A stretch of 64,000 bases of DNA from Terebella lapidaria (lineage: Eukaryota > Annelida > Polychaeta > Terebellida > Terebellidae): positions 5,394,001-5,458,000 of the forward strand of contig OX424561.1 in the NCBI GenBank assembly GCA_949152475.1, read 5' to 3'. Below are positions 1 to 13,260 of this stretch, one piece after another. Both the position numbers and the translations under genes were made by a program. Position 1 is the stretch's first letter, and every line of letters begins with the position of its first letter. The notes under the pieces were generated by a model. The model saw only the letters and a list, made by a program, of their open reading frames with translations, made no database searches and was not told where the DNA came from.

Positions 1-144
1 CTAGTCTCTAAACTGCTACGACAAGGATATATTTTACCAAGACTTATAGCTGCGTTTAAGAAATTCTATGGACGTCATCATGATCTGGTTGATAAATACA
101 GCAAATCCATGTCTGCCATGCAACTAGATCTATTTTCATGTTAA
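1..144 (+). pseudogene. 3' end of Penelope-like RT ORF (C-terminal 47 codons)
   Basis: The window opens inside a reverse-transcriptase reading frame. All 47 codons to the TAA at 142-144 are open, and they match the last 47 codons of the longer RT frame ending at 33155 almost exactly (I for V and otherwise the same C-terminal segment around FKKFYGRHHDLVDKY). The rest of the element lies to the left, outside the window. The RT would copy element RNA in the nucleus. The family is assigned from the longer copy, which carries PLE-like motifs. Whether this copy is full length cannot be seen here. Confidence 0.8.
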
Positions 145-383
145 TTTTGGGGAATTCATGACGGGTGCCACTAGTGGGGCAGGAAATGCTCACTCTTTCC
201 GGAACACCTGATTTCACCTCCTAATGGCCATTTACGGGGGTTCATGAGTTTCCATGTCATTTTTGTTTTCTCTCACTTCGTATGCCTGATATGACTTTCT
301 GTCCCCGGACTATGAGATTGGATAACGGACCCTGTTTTGTTTGCTCGGAATACTTAATACTGGGTATTGATTCCACGTCTATT
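145..383 (+). mobile_element. PLE 3' tail, inserted in a LINE
   Basis: This noncoding tail directly follows the RT stop codon. The same tail recurs at 33498-33736 and, inverted, at 29860-30098. All copies end at the same terminus (ATTGATTCCACGYCTATT), which fixes the element's outer boundary at about 383. Beyond it the sequence is LINE coding sequence (next entry), so the PLE inserted into the LINE. An open frame reads across the junction on the minus strand, but its last 42 codons are antisense PLE tail and not LINE protein. Confidence 0.8.
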
Positions 384-1951
384 TCAGCAGTTCTCAGGGT
401 AACATCAAACAAATGTCTTTCGTTTAAGTACTGTGATCTCAGTTCAGTTTTCAGAGATCTAGGCCCTTTACATTTATGGAACTGCTTTTCAGCCGTGATC
501 ATGTTTTTCCACAAAATTGTTAAATTCTGATTCCAATATGGTTTAAAATGTTTATGTGGTTTGACAATGTGGTCCCGGTTTACTTTATGAGGTATATACT
601 TTTCTATTTCCTTTAATATAGTAGAACAAAACAAATTATACATTCCATCCAAACGTGTTTGAGAAGGGGTTCCATTCAGTTCACTTATGACAGGCAAACA
701 TACATTGACATTTTCTTTCCATTCCATATTATTCATTAAACGGTTATCCGACTGATCAAACAAAAATTTCACATTTGGATTCAAATTTTCTTTCGGGGCT
801 AACCCCGTAATGCTTTCTACATAATTATTACCGGTAGTAGTAAATACCACAGTCAACAGTGAGTAGTCAGGTAATTTAGAGGATGTAGATAACATAGACA
901 CACAATCATATTTCACAACAAGATCACTGACCAATTCTGTAGAGCATTCAACACATTTACTAATATTTTCTTGTGAGGTTAAAATATAATCAACAACCGA
1001 AGTACCACGGCTTGATACACAAGTGTAGTTATCAAGCGCAGGAGTTACTCTCCCATTCAATATACTCAACTTGGCTTCTTTAAGAAAATCAATAAATGTG
1101 TCACAATGCCCAGATTTAATCTTATCTTTGACTGAACGATCAGGAATATCATCTATATCATTAATATTGTCAGAAGAGTCCCCTATTCTGGCATTATAGT
1201 CCCCGCACAGTAAGATATGATCATATTCTGTACACGTATATAAGATTCCAGTTATGTGAGCAGAAAACATTTCAGCATCTCTCCCCCACGGAGATGATTC
1301 TGGAGGGCGATAGCAAACAAATATCACAAATGAAAATACACCCCGTCTATCTACGAAAGACAAACATAATAAACCATCATACGACTTATCTATCACAGAA
1401 ATATCATAGCAATTAAACAGATAATCCTTTACTAGGATACCAACACCTCCAGATGCTTTAGGGGCATTTCTATGTATATGTTACCTGTTGGCCCCGAACC
1501 AAGTGTAGTTTTCTACATTTATAACATCATCATTCTTCAAATGTGTCTCACACAAACAAAATATATCTGCATTTTTACTGGCTATTATATGTCGTCTAAG
1601 TGCACTATTATTTAATGTCCATCCATTTACATTCCAATATGACAAACAAATATTACAGTTCCTAGTGGGCTGGTCTACTTCCTATACGGGCAGCGATGAT
1701 CTCTGGCTGCTTCTTGCGGCGTTATTCTGGGTTTCTGGGTTGTGTGGCGAGCCTTCATGTTGGGCCGGAGTTTCACGAGGAGGGCGAATTCTGTCATCAC
1801 GCGGTCTATTCAACAATTCTATTCACGGGTAGAAGACAAGAGTTTCCTCCTGATGCGATACGATTCTAGAAAAAGTAGAATCGGAAAAAAACATATTCGT
1901 GACAGGGGGTTGTCCCAGCCCATATTCATATCGAGTCCTCGTACGTCTCAT
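384..1951 (-). pseudogene. decayed non-LTR retrotransposon ORF: EEP endonuclease region
   Basis: One minus-strand frame starts at an ATG (1949-1951) and runs to the PLE junction. It is broken only by in-frame stops at 1823-1825 (TGA), 1682-1684 (TAG) and 1481-1483 (TAA). After a Pro/Arg-rich linker the frame reads YWNVNGW, then ADIFCLCETHL, a WFGANR block, GGVGILVK, CGDYNARIGD (near 1204-1178), SVVDYIL (about 1000) and PDYSLL (about 868). These are the ordered motifs of the Mg-dependent exonuclease-endonuclease-phosphatase fold that nicks target DNA for LINE retrotransposition. The last motif has Tyr where the catalytic SDH-type His is expected. The RT part is missing, cut off by the PLE. The element is dead, by three stops and truncation. 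Confidence 0.85.
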
Positions 1952-4197
1952 GTTAACACACTGTGGTATGTGGGGTGTGCGGGGAATGTGATAGCCTCTG
2001 GGGCCCAGTACTTTAATAATTCACGATAAGTTATGATCGTCCACGCGGATATGTGTCTGACACTGAAATGTCTCAAGGGGACCATCTTCACAACCTGGTC
2101 TGTAATAATTGTATCAGCTTCTAGGGTGAGAGGAACTGAAAACCTGCTTAAGGATGGAACTATTTCTGAGAAAGGGAAATACAAAGCATTATTGGTCACG
2201 ATGGTAGAATTGCTAGTGTCATCATCAAAATCTGGTTCTATGGGTGGTAATGGGTTGATACTTTCACACGGTTCTGGATTTGGATGCGAGTTTCTCTGTT
2301 TGCGGTACCTTTTTCTGCTTTTGATCAGAATATGAGTAATGATGAAGTTGCTTCATTTAAATTATAATGCCATGCTACTGCTAATGAGCATTTATAGTAT
2401 TATCCTTATCAGCATCATCATTGGTTGTTGTATATACAATCGAAGAGTTTCATCCCCATCATTATAAGCAAAGCCAATTCATGTAATCGTCCTTTTTGGC
2501 TACGCTATGATAAACGCTATAATTATCAAAGGATAAAATTCTAAATGATACTATCACAAGTAAACGTCAGGGATCCAGAGTAGCAAAAGTGGTCGCCGCA
2601 TGAAACAAATGCGTTGGCCAAAATTCTTGCTGTGAGATCGTCAGTCAAAAAAACTGATAAAATTGAATGATGTTTGTGCTAGAATATCAGTTCGTGCGCT
2701 GAGCGGCAGGTGGAAGAAGGTGCACTGTGCTAAGCGGCACCGGAAGTTAAAGTAACTTTATTTTGATATAGGCCGCCGCTGATGCGGCGACCAATAACCG
2801 TTGGTACAACTAGATCTTTCACAGTATTCTTACGGACACGAGCTACAGAATAGTAGGAATGGAAAGTGTTAAGAATATGTCCGGAGGAAAAGTTTTGATG
2901 TTTTTTTTATTTATGAATTAGATTGATATCTCGCCTATTATTCCCCAGTGCTCGAGTATTCACTCCAGGTTTTTTTATGCCATATCCTATTCTAAGTGCG
3001 ATTCTAATATGATTCTATTACATCAGCGTTAGGCCTTTATCAGCGCGTGCAAAAAATCACTGCCTGGGCAAAAAGAGTGACAATATTTGCGACCCCCGCT
3101 GTACCACACAAACATCCCTGACATCTGACATGAGGTATTGAGAACTACAGTTCATAGCATAGTAAACGGGGAAGCCCGCACAATAGCGCGCAACGTATGT
3201 CCACCGTGGAATCACTCCCTGCCCGTCACTGCGGGAGACCTCGCAAAAGGGAACCAGCTGAAATTAGTGCGTTTTTAGTATATCCGGGCCCGGGGCCCGG
3301 ACAATAAACAAACCGTACATACATACGTGCAACAGCAAGTCTTTGTCAAGACTATCGGCTCACTACCCGTATATTGGTAGGCTACATTCATGTCTACTCG
3401 CATCGTTTTTGGAAGAGGGGTTGGCGATATGGCTACCTTCTTTATTATAAACAAACACGAAATTAGCTCACTGCAGTTTCTGGTTTCTCGCGTGCAGCCC
3501 ATCCTCAACTGCAATAAATTTGTTCAACTGGAATATGCTCAGGGCTGTCACCCGAACTTATTTGATATGCGATAGAAGCTCAGGTCCGGATATCTATCAT
3601 TCCCTCACAATATATATGGAACTATCACTAGCAGAAATTATTATCTGTGCTGATTTTCGACATCAGAATATCATCAAAGGGTGTACTCTTTGATATCATG
3701 TTCATATTCTATGGCGAGGAACTAGTGTATTGCAATCCATGAAACATGTGATCCGAACATAGGTCAAAGTACAAGTATGTGTTTGACAAAAGTCACTTTT
3801 CCGAAATTTGACACCAGCTGGTCTTCATTGTTTTCAAATGACACAATACATATCACTTGGGTGAGGTATATACACATATGTGTTCCCGTTCATGAAAGGA
3901 CACCGTTGTAATTTTTTTCTAAATCAAATGAAACGATAATGACATATTTATGTATTGGGCCTACCCGCCTCCTCTATCTTTGTGGTCCGCTCTCGTAACC
4001 CAAAACCTGCCGGCCAGATAACGTGTCTGTACATAAGAGGAGGCTTGAGTTCGGAATGATTGTCTCCCCGGCCTCAATCGCACAGTACTAAACAGAGAAT
4101 ACGTGAACGAGATACCACAGAAACTAATGACAATTTTAGGAACCTCAAAAACTCAAGGGTCGCAATTTCGAAGCTGGAGGCTTCTGCGTGCATTACA

Positions 4198-5173
4198 GTA
4201 CGGGAGAGACGGCTAAAGCGGACCCTCGGACAAAGCAGGCCATAAGCCTAATATTTGTTGGATTTTTGAATTAAATATTATTAAATATTGCCGAAACAAA
4301 GTATCATATTTTTAAATATTGCCGAAACAAAGTATCATATTTTTAAAAACATTATTCAGTATGTCAAGATCAAGATATATATAAACAAAAATAAACAATT
4401 CAAAAGTGAAAAATTGGAATACGGCACTGAGGAAAATACCTAGTGCTGTATCATCAGCGTGTATGATCCTCGAAAAATAAATATTTAAAAATAAAAATAA
4501 AATAAAAAATAACTCAAAAATTATCTATTTTTGCTATTTTTCTAAATTCTAATCAATATGCAACGATTTGATCAATTACATTTATTTTGTTTTGAGACCA
4601 TTAAATTCAATGCAAATCAATGAAACATTACTTTGCTAATGTATTTTTCTGTGTATTTATTGAATTTTTTTCACCCACCTAAATTTTAGTATTGAATGAA
4701 TTACAAAGCGGACCAGGACAAAGTGGACATGCCCACTTTACCTGTCTAGGCTTCTATATCATCAACTGCCTGTGGTTCAAACCAACGTGACAAATACCAT
4801 GGTAAGCAAGAGTTGTGTTTCTCCCAATGAAAATTAACACACCTCATTTGAAATAGTGTTAAAAATGATCATGGGACGTATTAAACTGTAAACGTTTACC
4901 CTGCACACAGCGGATAATGCCATTAATTACATTTTTAATACCAAAGCCAGTATATAATAAAGCAAATATTCAATACTCAATATAATGCCCAAATTAACAA
5001 TTAATTTATTTGTGCATTACATATCAAAACTATACAAACTTTTTTTTTTCAATCTACGTAATAATCAGGTGGTAAATGACGTCATATTTTTGGTGAGAAT
5101 GAATGCTGAATCATTGATAGTTAATAATGAGCTGTTCAATTAGGTGGGTCCGGTTTGCCCGTCTCTCCCTTAC
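4198..5173. mobile_element. TIR element, 0.98 kb, non-autonomous
   Basis: The ends GTACGGGAGAGACGGCTAAA (left) and the inverse of GTAAGGGAGAGACGGGCAAA (right) form an imperfect terminal inverted repeat of about 25 bp that runs on into CGGACC. It sits inside array module Y. The homologous unit at about 10390-10430 reads through without it and acts as an approximate empty site. The interior is AT-rich with no ORF, and holds a 34 bp direct repeat (4282-4348). I could not resolve the target duplication. Confidence 0.6.
4282..4348. repeat. 34 bp direct repeat, two copies
   Basis: A unit of AAATATTGCCGAAACAAAGT plus ATCATATTTTT is present twice head to tail, essentially identical. It lies inside the 4198-5173 TIR element and looks like a recent slippage or duplication. 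Confidence 0.8.
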
Positions 5174-7451
5174 ATGTGACTCGAACCTAAGTGTGACCCA
5201 AGCTTATATGTATCATCTATTTCGTGATAAAATATACACGAAAATATTTGTATAACCGCAGGTAAAAAAAAAAAATATATATATACGCGTACTATAAATG
5301 CATGTAAAACGGGTAAACTCTCAAATGTTTTGTATAAATGCATTGACTGTTGTTCAGCCCTAGAATATTAGAACCTCCACCTTTCATATTTTCTGCGAAC
5401 ATGTGGTCCAGTGGACGTATAGCATGACTCCCTCTGCGAACTGCCATACTCACGTTTCACCCACATCAATAGACTTAAAGAGGCATTGAAAAAATTATTG
5501 TTGATGATTGTTGATTTTTCCAAGTCAACAACAAATATACCTGATGACGTCAGAAAAATCTGAAAAAAAAACAGTCACAAAACATACTATGGTGAATTAG
5601 TTGGATGAATCAAACACTCGACAGTACTAGTAGCGGTTTTTTCAAAAACTCTGGCCTAATCTAGTTCACGTTCAACATGTTCAAACACACATAAAAAACT
5701 GAAATCATATGCACTAGTGTGCATATGGGCGTGTTTCTTAGTTCATCACCTCCTCCCAATGTCACTTTGACATCGTCAACATGCACACAACAGTTCCAAG
5801 AATCATGAATGAACCCTATCGGAATTCAAGTCTTGAAAGCTGTCTGTGATATTTACAATTCCAAGGTCGGAATATATTGAAAGTGGCCATGAGTTTTGGT
5901 AAATATACAGTGTAGTGTATTTCCGATATGTTTCGAACAGCTGCTGTGCACTGATTCCATCAGGGGTACAGCAGACACAACTGTATTATTCACACTGCCC
6001 AAGATTGTGCCAATGTTGCTTCTGACATATTTGATCGGACACTTGTCTATAGAAATGTTTTAGATTTTTCTATTCATATCATAAAAATCGTGTGGTGGGA
6101 ATATTAGATGCCAAATCAAGCTGCTAACCTGTCACACAATACCACGGGTGACTACTGAAACGATGGATTTATATATTTCTGCATTTATAAAATGCACAAC
6201 ACAGATGAACTTATATGTATAAACTGTTACCGGGCAAGCATAGCATGTACGTGGGAAACAGTTTCCCCTATAAATTGATTAATGATACAACAGTACTTTT
6301 GTACTGCGTTCATTTGTCTACTTGTCTGTGTGTGTATGTTATTACATTCGACTTCAATGGGAACTTGTCAATGTGTCAACCACAATGACATCAAAGTTAA
6401 TACACTGTATGTCATCTCTGATGGCATCCTGTCGGAGCAGTTCAGAAGCGGATTGGTCACTTCGGAAATAAAACTAGACTAAGATGTTCGGAAATGAGTA
6501 AACCATTTTATATTAAAATTTGCCAATTGTAATTGCGCTGAATTACAATTTTTTTCATCATATATTTATATCATGAATTATGTATCATAATCATGGAATA
6601 GAATGTTTGATGGAACAGTGGGATATATTGACATGAAAACCGGTATGCCAATAACAGTACACATATTGAGCTCAATAAACATGGAACCAATACCCAAGTA
6701 CAAAGTATTCTGAACGCTATCCAGTCTCAAATTCAGTGTCAGACAAAATCGATAAAATTAGATGAAACTCCAACTTCAATATTTAATTGAAATATATGGT
6801 CACTTGAGTAATCGAAAATGTTATCAATACAGAAATAACACACAGTTCATAATTTATTTGGGTAAAGTCATACAATTTTACTGATTCATGATTCACCAGA
6901 AAGCTGAGTTGTATTCACCTACATTATTTGGGTAATGATGTTTAATACCGAGTTGGGGGAAAATAGCTATGTTTGAGGTTATATAAGCGACATATGATTG
7001 TTTCTACGTTATACATTTTTTTGTGTGGAGACCGCTATTGAGATGATCATACGGACAAGGTTAAAACCATGTTTTACATCAAATAACGCCAGGGCAGTGG
7101 CCTAATTTCGCTGGAAACTTTGAACTCCGAAACAATAATGTAAGCGGCAACAGCCCGACCAGATCTCGTTGTAAAATAAATGGCCCAAGGGTAAGACATT
7201 TTATGAGCTGGGGTCCGTGGATGTGCGAGCAGACAAAGTAAATAGGATCATGAGGTTTCGAAACGACTTGGGCAACTGTTCATGATCTCTCACAAACAGA
7301 ACAAACACCAATATTGACTAATCAAATTCCACACCAGCTCAACGTTTTTGTCATGCATCAATTACATTACGAGATACCTACACAGTCCTAAGAAATACAA
7401 ATATATCCATGAATGCATTGTTACTATTCATCAATTATTCATGGACATATC

Positions 7452-7576
7452 GGCCCAAGTATCATACACTGCGCCTTCCTCTATATTCAATAAGGATTAA
7501 AAAGGTAACAGACGGATTAAATGGCATTCATTTAGTGGACGAGTAGTATTAAGGCGCAGTGTATGATACTTGGGCC
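7452..7576. mobile_element. 125 bp MITE, 8 bp target duplication type (copy 1)
   Basis: The ends are mirror images: GGCCCAAGTATCATACACTG on the left and its complement on the right, about 27 bp in all. The flanks GACATATC and GACATGGC match at 6 of 8 positions, consistent with an aged 8 bp target duplication. A second copy lies at 13142-13260. An 8 bp duplication is typical of hAT, P or Merlin-type transposases. The element has no coding capacity. Confidence 0.75.
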
Positions 7577-10500
7577 GACATGGCAATGGAAGAGTTTCAT
7601 TCTCCTTAAAAAGTCTTCTAGTGTATTGATCTCAAGCTATAATTACACGTGGATGTTATTATATAAATCATACTTCAGTGGTGTTGAAAGAGTGTTGAAC
7701 TCTATTCATGGGTACATACGATACCCTCCCCAGGCAATATGATTGTACAAGTAGATTTCACCTAAGTACACCATAAAGGAGATTGTCCAAGCCCAGGAAT
7801 ATCCTCGTTCAAAGCGTATTAGCATAGTGAATCTAAGATATGTGTCACGGGACGTATACCTTGAAACAGCGGGATTATTCTTATTCAGTCTACAGACGTC
7901 TTATATTGAAACACTAAGGTATCAATTCGGCCAAGCATGGTGTCTTATGGTATCCGCTAGGGCAGCGTTTATTAATTCAGGATAAATTACGTCCTTGCCG
8001 CGGAAGGCACTAATAATATGTGGAACACTGATCTGTCTCAAAGGGGCCATCTTCTTCACAACCCAGTCTAAAACAACAGCACCATCCCTCCGGGTAGGAT
8101 GGACCATACGTCCACATATGGATAGGAGGGACCATACGTCTACATATGGATAGCAGTGTTTCCGACAAAGTTATATGCACCAAATCAATAATGATTAATG
8201 ATTATAAATTGGAGAGTGAATTCCTCTGTTTACCCCTGTCTATTAGCGCTCTCTATTCCGATTATGAGCTATGATGTAGTTGCATCGTTTGTGGAATATA
8301 TACTGCTGAATGCTGCGCAGTCATAGTTGTATAGTCTTAGCCCAATAAACCCTTTTCAAATAGTTCATTGAGCTACTTCAGGATAATTATGAGGATATAT
8401 CAGTAGAGATATTATTGTCTATAATCGTCTTATTCGGCAACGCTATGATGTAAATCAAGCATCATGATACATATAATTGTCAGCATGATAATGAAATATA
8501 CACGGGTCAGAAAACTGTGATTGTCTCGTTGTGCTTCCCATGGGTTCATTTCAACGATTTCCGTTGTCAGGCTCCAAAGAGGACCGAATATACTGCGATA
8601 ACTGGTATAGGCAACAACCTGCAACAATCCTGAACACGCAACTTTGTCCAGAAGAGAATATCCTAGCTGACATGGAATTTGTCAAAATGATTGCTACATC
8701 AACACTTGTCCCAATATTTCTGATTATATGAAGTGCGGTCTCCATTGAGAAGGCGAGGAAAAATCTAGAAACCCCCACATATTTAATTTGGAACTTACGT
8801 ATACAGTTTTGTGCGTGGAGATCTGCTATTGATATGATTATATGGACAAGGTTAAAGCCACGTTTTACATCAAATACCGCCAGGGCAGTTGCCTAATTTC
8901 ACTGGAAACATTGAACTCCGAAACACTAATGTAAACGGCTACAGCTCGTCCAGATCTTTTTGTAAAATAGATTGCCGAAGGTGAGCTGGGGTTCGTGGAG
9001 GTTCGAGCAGTAAATACGATCTCGAGGTTTCGTAACGACACGGGCAAAACTGTTCTTGGCATCTCACAAACAGAACAAACACCAATTTAACTAATCAAAT
9101 TCAACACCATCTCAACGTTTTCCTCATGTATCAATTACATTACGAAATACCTACACAGTCCTAAGAAATACAGATATATCCATGAATGCATTGTTACTAT
9201 TCATCAATTATTCATGGACCTAGATGTTTCGAATTTCTGGAACGCCATAGAAACAAGTAACGGACATTAGCGGTTGAATAATCAGCATAATTATGTGTGA
9301 ATAAGATATCAATGGAAGATTTTCATTTCTCTCAAAAAAATACCTCTAGTGTATTGATCTCAAGTTAGAATTACACGTTAATGTTATTATATAAATCATA
9401 CTTCAGTGATGTTGAAAGGGTGTGGAACTCTATTCATGGGAAGATACGATACCCTCCTCGCGCAATCCGATCAATATACAAGTGGATTCCGCCAAAGTAC
9501 ACCATAGAGGAGATAGTCCGAGCCCAGAAATATCCTCGCTCAAAGTGTATTAGCATAGTGGATCTAAAGAATGTGTGACGGGGATATACCTTGAAACATC
9601 AGGATTATTCTTATTCAGTCTACAGACGTCTTATTTAACACACTATGATATCAAATCGGCAAAGCATGGTGTCTTATGGTATCCGCTTGGGCAGCGTTAA
9701 ATAATTCAGGACAAATTGCGTCCGTGCCATGGAAGGCACTAATAATGTGTCGGACACTGAACTGGGCAACGAAATTCGTACACATCACAAGGGTCCTTTT
9801 GGCAAGGGTTGTGCATACAGTAAAAAGAGGCAAAGAGTCTCAGATTTTAAACAGAACAGATTTGAATGAGCCTAAACGACTATCAAAGTCCAAAGTATAC
9901 CGTTTTTTGTCGAAAATGGCTTTCGAAAATAACTAAACATAAATACACCCATCTTGGATTATTTTTTTAGGTATTCAGAACGATTCATTCAAAAACTTCA
10001 AAGATTATTTGTAGACAACAAATAATGATGACAACTCACACATCACCATGCCAATCTATTATCTGACCTTGTCTGACCTTTGGTAACGTAAAAACACCAG
10101 AGATACTACGTGGATGCCTAACAACAACATACCGCGGTACAACACAACTATATGAGCTAGAGCTGGGGCTTTTTTTCTTGATAAAATGAAACCATAATGG
10201 CTCCGTATAGAGTACCCCTCCCATATTTGGTTACAAGTGATATATTGTTAAAACGAAAGACTTGTTATCGTAACCCAACCTCTGTAGGTCGCTTCGAGTT
10301 CGGACTGATCATTCCCCTGGCCTCAATCGCTCCGATTTTGGGACTGAGGACACCTAAAAAAGTAACTGATCGCAATTTGAAGCTGCTGTGCATAAAATCC
10401 GGTAGACGTGTGACCCAAGTATGTGACCCAAGCGTAGATGTGTCATCTATAATACAGGTACCAACATTGTACACCAAAATATCTGTATAAAATCATGAAC

Positions 10501-11942
10501 AACTGTAACGGAAACGTGCCCTCACATGATGGATAAAAGGAGTAAACTCGTTCATTTTCAGTCGATGAATCTACTGCGGTTCAGTTTCAGCTAAAATATC
10601 AGTTATGACAATGGAAAGAGACTGGGTTTTCTGTCTGATTTTTCATACCATACCATTTTCATACCATTATTTTACGTATTTTGTTCCGATAAACATAACG
10701 AGTTTCGTAGACATATACATACAATTGGAACGCCCTCTAGAGAATGCTATACACTCGTCAATAGGTTAAATGTCTTCAATAGGCAAAGTTTAAAGCATCT
10801 TGAATGACTGAGTTCTTGACATTCCCCTGTATGGGAATAGGTTTATATATAACTCAACATCATATTTGCACTTTACTAGTACTTTAAGCACACCGCTGTC
10901 ACCATAAAAGAATGCCTAATATGAGAGCAATACTTCAAGCTGACGTGGAATTTGTCAAATAGTTTGTCACATCAACAAATCTAGCAATGTATTTAATTAT
11001 GTGAAGTATCTGTATCGAGGAGGTGAAAAAAAAAACTCCAGAAACCTTCACAAATTTTATTACACTATTTCCATGCCCATTTAGCTGATGTGCCGAGAAC
11101 AACACACGGTCAAGGTTAAAGCCGTGTCTTAGAGTAAAGAAACGAGAGGGCAGCTGCTTATTGCCACTGTGAACATTGAAACATCCATGTCAGCGCAGCA
11201 GCTCGACCGGATCTCACTGAAAATATATTGCCGAAGGGGAAGCCATGTGGAGTATGTGGATGATGACCACACAAAGCAAATAAATGAGAATACGATCATG
11301 AGGTATTGGATCTACTTGGGTAACTGTTCTTCATGGCATTCACAAACAGAACAAACAGCAATTTCGACCAATCAATTTGTTACACACTGCTACAAAATAT
11401 AAAGTAGCCATGAATGCCTCGCTGCTACATGTTCTCGCCAATTCTCACCTAGTTCTCACCTAGATGTTACTATTTTTTTGGAATACCATAGGAACATAAT
11501 ATTATAATGGACAATAACATGAAAAATTGTGCGTGAATAGCATGATAATAATTAAAGTGCTACAATGCTAGGGAGTGTTTCAAGAAACACGTTCAAGAAA
11601 TAAATTTCGATGTTATACAGCATTATATTTATCAATCATACCTCAGTGGTATGAGTGTGGCACTATTTTCAAGCACCATCCACAAGAACGAGGTTCTTCT
11701 TCATGTCATACGACTATGCAAAAAGACTTTGCTGAAAATATCTCATAAAGGAGATCGTCCAAGCCCAGAAATGTCCTCGTTTGGTGCGTATCATACAATT
11801 GTGGATCGTAAGATAGGTCTGAAGAGGATGTATTTTGAGCAGCGTGGTTATGAAAAGTCTGAAGAGTTCTGAAGAGGATGTATTTTGAGCAGCGTGGGTA
11901 ATGAAAAGTCAAAATTTAAAAGCTATATCTTGAATATTATCT

Positions 11943-12228
11943 CTTCAAAATAACATATTTTGTAGAGTAACTGATCAGCATTCTACTACTGAAAAGAAAA
12001 TAGGGGGTCTCCATGCTGGTTTCTTCGGCATATTCGATCAAAAATCACAGACATTTACTAAAATGACTTAATTTATGGTATTTTTACACATTTTTCTGCC
12101 CATATTCACATCTTGCATCTTGTTTTCCAAGAGAACGGATACGGTGACCCCCTATTTTCTTTTCAGTTTTAGGATGCTGAGTTACTCTACTCTATAAAAG
12201 TTACTCTATAAAATATGTTATTTTGAAG
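11943..12228. mobile_element. foldback MITE, about 285 bp
   Basis: Long inverted ends surround a short unique centre. The left arm starts CTTCAAAATAACATATTTTG and passes through GAAAAGAAAATAGGGGGTC. The right arm is its complement, GACCCCCTATTTTCTTTTC to TATGTTATTTTGAAG. The right arm carries a small internal duplication (ACTCTATAAAAGTTACTCTATAAA). There is no ORF. It sits between modules V and X of array unit 3. Confidence 0.75.
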
Positions 12229-13141
12229 CTCTAGATTTTGTTAATACAGTCATTTATTTTGAAAAACTCTTTGACCCCCTCCCCTCACTGTTTGGAGCGG
12301 ACTACCTTAATATCTGAACTTAATATTCAGTCTACAGACGTCCTATGTTAACACACGATGGTATCCATTTGCGAAATTGTGGTGTACCTTATTATCCGCT
12401 GGGAGCAGCATTAAATATTTCACCATAAGAAGACCCTAATAACGTGTCTGATATTGAAATGTCTCAAGGGGACCATGACTTCATAACACCAGTCTGTATT
12501 AACTGAACCATCTTTACGGATGGATGGGACCAAAAGCATTTTTACGTATATATATGAGTTTTGTTCTGGGAAAGATATGAATTACACAGAATCAACAGTG
12601 GTTAACGATTATGAATTTGAGTGTGATTTACTCTGTGTGCCGGTGTCTATTAGTGCTCTCGATTTAGAATATGATAATGAAGTACTTTATACCGCTTGTC
12701 AATTATAGCGCTACTGTTGATACTTGAGCAGTAACAGTTGTATAGTCTGAGTATAACATTTTTTTGAAGATAATTTACGGAATTTAACTGGTGTTTAACT
12801 TTTGTTTGTTCTGCAATGTACTCTGTACAGCTACTTCCAAATAACTATGAGGACATAGTGGTTCCAGGCTGTATAATGGTCTTAATTGGCGACGCTATGA
12901 TGTGAAACCAAGCTATTCCTATGAATGGTCCTGATAATTGTAGTCGTACACGTACCTGCTGCAGCGAGTGTCAAACTGAAGACTTGAAACGCATGTGAGA
13001 AAGATATTTCATCATCGATTTGAACAATTCATGTAATAATAAATTGACACCCTGTCTCAGCTCATTATATCCATAGATATGCCGATCTCTGGGACGGAGT
13101 TTTGTCACATCAGGCTTACCGTTTACGTTATAAATAAACGG

Positions 13142-13260
13142 GGCCCCAAGTACCGTACACTGCTCCTTAATACTACTCGTCCACTGAAAACATACCATTT
13201 AATCCGTCTCCGTCTATATTATTGAATATAGAGGAAGGCGCAGGATATGATACTTGGGCC
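13142..13260. mobile_element. 119 bp MITE, perfect 8 bp target duplication (copy 2)
   Basis: This is the same family as 7452-7576, in the opposite orientation, with ends GGCCCCAAGTACCGTACACTG and CATATCCTGC...TTGGGCC. The flanks are identical: ATAAACGG at 13134-13141 and again at 13261-13268. This shows transposase-mediated insertion with 8 bp duplication. The interior of about 60 bp has no coding sense. Confidence 0.85.

Noticed and set aside
145..383. Hammerhead ribozyme in the PLE tail
   Set aside because: PLEs are known to carry hammerheads, but I could not find a CTGANGA plus GAAA core with pairing stems in the tail by eye.
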